A stretch of 35,218 nucleotides of DNA from Caldisericales bacterium. GTDB lineage: Bacteria; Caldisericota; Caldisericia; JAAYUI01. Below are positions 30,150-35,218 of this stretch, piece after piece. The notes beneath the pieces were generated by a model. The model was not told the DNA's origin and ran no database searches. It was given only the letters and a program-made list of their open reading frames with translations. The first letter of the stretch is position 1. Each line of letters opens with the position of its first letter. The stretch spans positions 13,159 through 48,376 of the forward strand of contig JAKIZT010000015.1 in NCBI GenBank assembly GCA_022707885.1, in the 5' to 3' direction. The position numbers and the translations under genes are program-made.

Positions 30150-30177
30150 TTGAATAAGACTGGGATTGTTTTAACAT
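30150..30177 (+). promoter_or_regulatory. Promoter candidate for the restriction-modification operon
   Basis: TTGAAT (30150-30155), 16-base spacer, TAACAT (30172-30177). The leader of about 17 bases contains GGAGGTG, 9 bases before GTG 30201. Confidence 0.5.
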
Positions 30178-30200
30178 ATTAGATATGGAGGTGCCTGAAA

Positions 30201-31223
30201 GTGAGTATAAGTGTTAACGATCAAACTCGTCTTTTCTCAAGAAACATGGTGCCTTTCCCTCCCAATCAAAATCATAAATTTACATTTATAGACCTTTTTT
30301 GTGGAATAGGAGGCTTAAGGCTTGCTTTTCAGAACAACCGTGGCAAATGCATTTTTTCTTCAGATATAAATGTTTTTGCCAGAAAAACATATGAAAAGAA
30401 TTTTGGAGAAATGCCTCATGGAGATATTACACGGATACCTTCAGAGGAAATACCCCATCACGACATCTTGCTTGGAGGTTTTCCATGTCAACCGTTTTCA
30501 ATAGCGGGTGTTTCCAAAAAAATAAGTTTGGGTAGAAAGCATGGATTTGAATGTGCCGATCAAGGAAATCTATTTTTTGAAGTAGCCAGAATAATCAGAG
30601 ATAAAAAACCAAAAATGTTTCTTCTTGAGAATGTAAAAAATCTCAAAACCCACGATAATGGAAAAACTTTCAATAAAATACGTGAAATAATTGAAGAACT
30701 GGATTACGACCTCTTTTTCAAAATAATCGATGGCAAATATCATGTACCCCAGCATAGGGAAAGAATATATATGGTTGGTTTTAATAGAAACATGATATTC
30801 AAGAAACCTCCTGCTGAATTCATGTTTCCAGAATACAACATCATATCCATGAAGCTGGCTGACATTCTTGAAAAAAAAGTCGATGAAAAATACACCTTAT
30901 CAGATACTTTGTGGAACTATCTTTTGAAGTATGCTGAAAAACACAAAAATAATGGTAATGGTTTTGGTTTTGGAATTGCTGATCCTGACGGAATCACAAG
31001 AACACTGAGTGCAAGATATTATAAAGATGGTTCGGAAATACTTATTTCCCAGATTGGCAAAAATCCGAGGAGACTTACTCCTAGAGAATGTGCAAGATTG
31101 ATGGGTTTTCCAGATAGTTTTCAAATACAGGTCTCTGATACTCAAGCTTACAGGCAATTCGGCAACTCTGTCATAGTCCCAGTCGTTACTGATATTGCCA
31201 GAGAAATGGCAAAATTCATCTAA
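30201..31223 (+). CDS. dcm: DNA (cytosine-5) methyltransferase
   Basis: 340 residues with all major C5-methylase motifs: FIDLFCGIGGL (motif I, 29-39), GGFPCQPFS with catalytic Cys96 (motif IV), ENVKNL (motif VI, 143-148), QHRERIYMVGF (motif VIII, 184-194), LTPRECARLMGFP (IX) and QFGNSVIVPVV (X). It protects DNA from the endonuclease encoded downstream. The endonuclease is of the EcoRII class, so the expected site is CCWGG with methylation of the inner cytosine (inference). GGAGGTG precedes the GTG start. The next gene overlaps as TAATG. The region is more AT-rich than the genes before it, consistent with transfer. Confidence 0.95.
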   Translation: MSISVNDQTRLFSRNMVPFPPNQNHKFTFIDLFCGIGGLRLAFQNNRGKCIFSSDINVFARKTYEKNFGEMPHGDITRIPSEEIPHHDILLGGFPCQPFSIAGVSKKISLGRKHGFECADQGNLFFEVARIIRDKKPKMFLLENVKNLKTHDNGKTFNKIREIIEELDYDLFFKIIDGKYHVPQHRERIYMVGFNRNMIFKKPPAEFMFPEYNIISMKLADILEKKVDEKYTLSDTLWNYLLKYAEKHKNNGNGFGFGIADPDGITRTLSARYYKDGSEILISQIGKNPRRLTPRECARLMGFPDSFQIQVSDTQAYRQFGNSVIVPVVTDIAREMAKFI

Positions 31224-31675
31224 TGGATGTTGTTACAGCTGAAAAGAGAAGTAGTATGATGTCTGGCATCAGATCAAAAAATACAAAAGGAGAAATAGTC
31301 CTAAGGAAGATTTTGTATTCTGGCGGTTATCGATACAGACTCAACATCAAAACAATAACAGGAAATCCTGATATATACATACCTAGGAAAAGAGCTGCAA
31401 TCTTTTTTAATGGTTGCTTCTGGCATGGGCATCAATGTCACTTCTTCAGAATACCTTCAACAAATCAATTATTCTGGTCAGAAAAAATCAGGAAAAATAT
31501 TGAAAGAGACAATTTTGTCATGAATCAGCTTATTGAAGAAGGTTATCGTATTGCCATAATATGGGAGTGTTCAATGAGAGGCAAAAAAAGAATCGGGGAC
31601 GATAAAATCTCTTCAGCGCTTTTTGATTGGCTGGAGAGCGAGGACAAAAAGATCGAAATAATGGGGGCAAAATAA
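31223..31675 (+). CDS. vsr: Very-short-patch-repair (Vsr) endonuclease
   Basis: 150 residues, typical of Vsr. It nicks DNA next to T:G mismatches that arise when 5-methylcytosine deaminates, protecting the methylated site from mutation. Seen are EKRSSMMSGIRSKNTKGEIV at the start, GNPDIYIPRKRAAIFFNGC with Asp50, and FWHGHQCHFF (66-75), containing the catalytic histidine and zinc ligands, then WECSMRG. It overlaps the methylase stop by one base and the endonuclease start by one base, so all three proteins are coupled. Confidence 0.95.
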   Translation: MDVVTAEKRSSMMSGIRSKNTKGEIVLRKILYSGGYRYRLNIKTITGNPDIYIPRKRAAIFFNGCFWHGHQCHFFRIPSTNQLFWSEKIRKNIERDNFVMNQLIEEGYRIAIIWECSMRGKKRIGDDKISSALFDWLESEDKKIEIMGAK

Positions 31676-32823
31676 TGGAACTATCAGAAGTAGTTCTTGC
31701 AGAAGCACTCTCCAGCGAGAAATATTTTGTAAAGTTTATTTCCGCAAATGAAGCTGGAAAAACAGGATCTCACCAATGTGGTTTTTACATACCTAAAGAA
31801 GCTTGGGAAATGTTTTTTGATCGAGAGGGAGAAAAAGGTGAGAATAAATATAATATAATAAAAATAAAATGGCAGGATGATTTTGAGACAGAAAGCAGGA
31901 TAATATACTATGGCAAAGAAACTAGGAATGAGTACAGAATAACAAGATTCGGAAGAAATTTCCCCTTCTTTGCTGATGAATATATAGGGAGTCTACTGGT
32001 AATAATAAAAAAAGATTTTGATTATTACCATGGTTTTGTTTTAGACAACGGAGAGGATATTGAAAAATTTTTTCAAACCACGGGCCTTCCTATAGAAGAA
32101 ATGTATTCTTATGTAAGAAACAACTACGTCGACGAAAATCTGGATAACAAAAAACAATTCGAAGATTATCTTGAATCCTTAAAAAAACCATTTCCCGAAA
32201 CCAGAGAAATCTCTGAGAAAGCCAGAGAATTTTGTAGTAAAAAAATTAAAGATAATGATGAGAAACTTATACAATGGCTGGACAAAGAATATGAACTTTT
32301 CAGATATATTGAAAGTGTTAGATATGATAAAATAATAAACAATAAAATAGGGAGCATAGAAGAACTGATAAGAACAGCAAACACCATCTTGCAAAGAAGA
32401 AAAAGCAGGGCAGGAAAGTCTCTTGAAAATCACTTTTCAAAAATGCTTGAAGAAAACAGGATACCTTATACGTCACAGGCCAATACTGAAGGAAGTAAAA
32501 AAGCTGACTTCATCTTTCCCAATATTGACAGTTACCATAAACAATCATTTCCTGAAGAAAAATTATTCTTCCTTGGAGCAAAAACAACCTGTAAGGATCG
32601 ATGGAGACAAATCCTGAATGAAGCAGACAGAATAAAGACAAAACATTTGCTAACATTGCAACAGGGCATTTCTTCAAATCAGCTGGACGAGATGAGTGGT
32701 GCTGGAGTAAAGCTTGTTGTTCCAAAAAAATACATAAGTTTATACCCAAAACCATACCAGAACAGGATTCTTAAAGTGAACGATTTTCTTGATTTGCTAA
32801 AAAATATATATTCAAACAAATAG
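31675..32823 (+). CDS. EcoRII-family type II restriction endonuclease
   Basis: 382 residues. The C-terminal catalytic domain (about 240-380) matches EcoRII-C: RRKSRAGKSLENHFSKMLEE, TEGSKKADFIFP with Asp278, then LGAKTTCKDRWRQIL (300-314) holding the lysine/arginine active-site residues, and HLLTLQQGISSNQ. The N-terminal region (about 1-170) corresponds in position to the effector DNA-binding domain of EcoRII, which requires a second site for activity. The true start is ATG 31675, overlapping the vsr stop as TAATG; a longer frame inside vsr is not used. Expected recognition CCWGG; not proved. Confidence 0.93.
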   Translation: MELSEVVLAEALSSEKYFVKFISANEAGKTGSHQCGFYIPKEAWEMFFDREGEKGENKYNIIKIKWQDDFETESRIIYYGKETRNEYRITRFGRNFPFFADEYIGSLLVIIKKDFDYYHGFVLDNGEDIEKFFQTTGLPIEEMYSYVRNNYVDENLDNKKQFEDYLESLKKPFPETREISEKAREFCSKKIKDNDEKLIQWLDKEYELFRYIESVRYDKIINNKIGSIEELIRTANTILQRRKSRAGKSLENHFSKMLEENRIPYTSQANTEGSKKADFIFPNIDSYHKQSFPEEKLFFLGAKTTCKDRWRQILNEADRIKTKHLLTLQQGISSNQLDEMSGAGVKLVVPKKYISLYPKPYQNRILKVNDFLDLLKNIYSNK

Positions 32824-32958
32824 TCAATTTTTTCTCCTCTCCCCAGGCCCTGAGCCAATCCGGCGGCCAATAGACTCAATTCGCTGTTCCAGGAAAAGAC
32901 TGCACTGTTCTGCGGTCTCGTTGACACAAGCTTTGTCTGGATAAATATCGTCTGCCAT
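32824..32958 (-). CDS. Possible 44-residue small protein
   Basis: A short frame on the minus strand starts ATG 32958 and reads MADDIYPDKACVNETAEQCS, then LFLEQRIESIGRRIGSGPGE and a basic end. It is hydrophilic with two cysteines. It looks more like coding sequence than random AT-rich spacer, but there is only weak GTGGAT before the start and no recognised relative. It ends directly behind the endonuclease stop (convergent). It could be a gene fragment. Confidence 0.3.
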   Translation of the reverse strand: MADDIYPDKACVNETAEQCSLFLEQRIESIGRRIGSGPGERRKN

Positions 32959-33073
32959 TAAAAGATCCACAATTCAAACCAAAACAAATCTAAAAGGGTA
33001 TTAGGGGTGGAAGCAATATTTATGGGTCAATTGAACAACTGGCTTTGGTTACTGGTTTGGTTGAGGAGGCGAT

Positions 33074-35218
33074 ATGAGATTCAAGAAACTTGTTGTTTTT
33101 GCCACACTTATGCTGGTTGTGTGCTCACAGATGGCCTTGGGGACAAGAGGACAAACAGAATTGCAGTTTCCAGTTTTGCCATCTTCTGGAGAAAACCAGA
33201 TACTGGATGATGATAATAGCATTCGTCGCAATAGTTTTTATGGCCAGTACTATATCAAATATTCAGGGTTTGGTTTTACATGCATAGACAAATTTTCAGG
33301 AATTGAATTGCCAGCATCTCTATTCCCCAAAAAAATATCCAGTATTTTCTGGAGGGGAATCGAATTTGTCAAAAACTGCGGCATGGTGTCAGATTTCTCC
33401 CAAATTATCCAGATTGATGAAAACAGGTTTTGCGCTACAAAACAGGAGATTCTCAAGACATACCTTCTAATGTTTGACCAAGACGGCATAAAATGGAAAA
33501 CTTATTTCAAAAATGCTTCAAGCTATGGCTTTCTTATGCTTCTGAGCTCAAAAAGTATACTCTATGGTCCAAACATCGTTGATTTGGAGACAGGAAAGGT
33601 GTTGCTGGAACTGGACAAGAAATATGAGCCATCCATGCAAGAAGATGTTATAAAAAAAGGGGGGATAGCTGTTATAGAGAAATCGGTTGTCATCGACACA
33701 GAGAAACCAGCCATCTTGTGGACCCTCCCGGAAGACCCCAAATATTACTTCAACATGGTCAGTTTCTATGAAGACAAGCTGATTTATTTCAATGTAAGCA
33801 ATGGTCTTGTATCCTACTATGACCCATTGTCTGGGGAGCTCTTGAAAACATTTGAGTTCAAACCTCGCCTGGAACCAGGGGAGAAGCGTTTTGGTGGAGC
33901 TCTTGACGGTCTTGCTGGCAAGTCAATTTACTCTCAATGTGGTTATATAGTAGATCTTGAGTCAGGGATAGTTCTATCCAAAAAGAAAATATGTCCAACA
34001 CCTGGATATAGACACAGCTGGCTTTTCAGGGCTGGCGATGAAAAATGCATCATCTGGGAGGATGATGCTGGCATCGAATGCATAGACCCTGAAACTGGAG
34101 AAGTTCTATGGAAAAAAGAGTACAGTGGAAGCACCTATTATCAGGAATGTGAAGGCAAGCTGTACAAAAACACAATCCACCTTGCAGATGATCCCACACT
34201 GGAAAACATCTATGATGAATCACTTTCAATATTTGAGGGTGGATCATGGAAAGAACTGGCAAGAGTGCCTTTCTATTCAAATGTTTTTAAACTTTACTAC
34301 TCAAACAATGATGTGTCTCTGATACCAACAAAACAAGGAATATTATGGTTGCCATATTTCCAGCACGAGTCCAAAGGGCCATCAATCATAGCACCCGGCA
34401 CCTCAAAAGTCTTGAGGACCTACCTCATTCCCGAGTGGGGGGGAGTGTTTTTTGAAAGCTCTGCTGGATACGCGCTCATAGGTGACACATTGCTGGTAAA
34501 TGTTTATGGCCAGAAGCTATATATTATCGATCTCGGATCTGGCAAAACCGAGTTCATACAAATTCCTCGCGCATCAAAGGGAAAAGACAGCATTTACACT
34601 GGAACCGTCCCAATATTTGCAAACAAAAAATATGCTGTTACTAAAGATATAAATGGGAAAATTGTCTCCTTCGACATTGAGAAAAAAGTCTTTCTTAGAA
34701 GATTGGGGGAGGATGGCGATAAACGCCTCTTCAGTTTGGGCAACAAGACCACCCACTTGTTTGTGGGGGAATGGTTTTCAGCTGAAAATTACATACAGAA
34801 CCTTGAAACAGGGGAAACCATCAAAATCATTGAGGATGGGTCTAGTGGTAGCGATAAATATATTGTTGGTGTAACAGACAAAGGATTCATTGTTAAGAAT
34901 AATAAAACTCTCAACCTGATTATCCCAGGGAAAGAAGCAGAACCAATAATCGATCCGATTAAGCTGCGTTTCGATTTGATGAGATACAACTTCATGGAAT
35001 ACACTCTGTGGAAGCATTTTTCAAATTACATCATATCTAATTCCGGTGTGATTGACCTGGACAAAAAGGAAGTTGTGCAGAGGTTATTTTCATATGATCC
35101 TAGCAAAAACACACCTTTCATCTTTAATGATGAAATGTTGCTAACATGCCTTGGAAATACCGTCAAACTTTCCCCATGCCCGTCATTCTCGGTCAAAAGA
35201 ACAGGGAAAAGTGGAGGT
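33074..35218 (+). CDS. Large secreted PQQ-like beta-propeller protein, truncated by the window end
   Basis: 715 codons are open to the right edge without a stop. A signal peptide (MRFKKLVVFATLMLVVCSQM, ending near ALG) leads into repeated blades with PQQ/WD-like phrases: VDLETGKVLLELDKKYEP, YYDPLSGELLKTFEF, CIDPETGEVLWKKEYSG and IIDLGSGKTEFI. Each is the 'D-x-x-(T/S)-G-x-x-(L/x)' turn of a blade, so at least five or six blades are visible. Such proteins act as surface scaffolds or as PQQ dehydrogenase-like folds; no PQQ ligands were assigned. GGAGG with CGAT spacing precedes ATG 33074. The gene is preceded by the AT-rich restriction island and a short spacer. Confidence 0.88.
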   Translation, partial: MRFKKLVVFATLMLVVCSQMALGTRGQTELQFPVLPSSGENQILDDDNSIRRNSFYGQYYIKYSGFGFTCIDKFSGIELPASLFPKKISSIFWRGIEFVKNCGMVSDFSQIIQIDENRFCATKQEILKTYLLMFDQDGIKWKTYFKNASSYGFLMLLSSKSILYGPNIVDLETGKVLLELDKKYEPSMQEDVIKKGGIAVIEKSVVIDTEKPAILWTLPEDPKYYFNMVSFYEDKLIYFNVSNGLVSYYDPLSGELLKTFEFKPRLEPGEKRFGGALDGLAGKSIYSQCGYIVDLESGIVLSKKKICPTPGYRHSWLFRAGDEKCIIWEDDAGIECIDPETGEVLWKKEYSGSTYYQECEGKLYKNTIHLADDPTLENIYDESLSIFEGGSWKELARVPFYSNVFKLYYSNNDVSLIPTKQGILWLPYFQHESKGPSIIAPGTSKVLRTYLIPEWGGVFFESSAGYALIGDTLLVNVYGQKLYIIDLGSGKTEFIQIPRASKGKDSIYTGTVPIFANKKYAVTKDINGKIVSFDIEKKVFLRRLGEDGDKRLFSLGNKTTHLFVGEWFSAENYIQNLETGETIKIIEDGSSGSDKYIVGVTDKGFIVKNNKTLNLIIPGKEAEPIIDPIKLRFDLMRYNFMEYTLWKHFSNYIISNSGVIDLDKKEVVQRLFSYDPSKNTPFIFNDEMLLTCLGNTVKLSPCPSFSVKRTGKSGG

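Noticed and set aside
30201..32823. No CCWGG site noticed within the restriction-modification genes
   Set aside because: In AT-rich DNA of this length only one or two sites are expected by chance, so their absence says little about self-avoidance.
1..35218. CRISPR arrays, tRNA, rRNA, insertion sequences
   Set aside because: No regular spaced repeats, cloverleaf-like sequence, transposase frame or paired terminal inverted repeats were found on reading both strands.

Overview
The window looks like chromosomal DNA from an anaerobic bacterium of moderate G+C, probably outside the well-studied phyla. The clues are an electron-transfer flavoprotein pair, a catabolic-type glutamate dehydrogenase, secreted proteins with copper-amine-oxidase-N ('stalk') domains, NHL and PQQ-like propellers, and a DUF4388/MglA-type GTPase pair. 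No rRNA or tRNA gene was seen, so I do not name a phylum. Genes are densely packed, and ATGA, TAATG or GTGA junctions between neighbours are common.

Layout. 1-848 (minus): etfB and the start of etfA. 910-2385 (plus): secreted stalk-domain protein. 2767-4682 (plus): gdhA with a clear terminator, then an uncharacterised beta-rich protein. 4740-8953 (plus): a MarR regulator with a palindromic operator and a two-gene heterodimeric ABC exporter. 9083-12351 (plus): a PEP/pyruvate-binding-domain protein and an EamA transporter. 12381-13885 (plus): an AT-rich, probably acquired toxin-antitoxin module (RhuM/KilA-like DNA-binding protein plus Doc toxin), followed by a possible gene remnant. 14085-16001 (minus): a small membrane protein, an unusual protein joining an RNA polymerase alpha-CTD-like domain to a sigma region-4 helix-turn-helix, and Hsp20. 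16070-19284 (minus): polysaccharide deacetylase, purE, purD and a phospholipase-D-like protein. 19369-21880: a sigma-4-like HTH protein, a small GTPase with its DUF4388 partner, and a lipoprotein. 21877-27113 (minus): a tight five-gene operon with an NHL/stalk protein, a degenerate rhodanese, a Cys-tailed membrane protein, a pentapeptide-repeat protein and a MocR regulator. 27256-28880 (plus): three tandem paralogues of a membrane PH-like protein. 29104-30071 (plus): a glutaredoxin-like protein and thioredoxin. 30201-32823 (plus): a complete EcoRII-type restriction-modification-repair island (dcm, vsr, endonuclease). 33074-end (plus): a large secreted PQQ-like propeller protein cut by the window edge.

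Two initiation modes coexist. Many genes have a strong AGGAGG-type ribosome binding site. Another group has no such site but carries a sigma-70-like promoter whose -10 box ends only 6-9 bases before the start codon, which predicts leaderless mRNAs. The best candidates for undescribed biology are this leaderless class, the alpha-CTD/sigma-4 fusion with its hairpin-spaced ribosome binding site, the five-gene envelope operon, and the 36-base palindrome inside the antitoxin gene.
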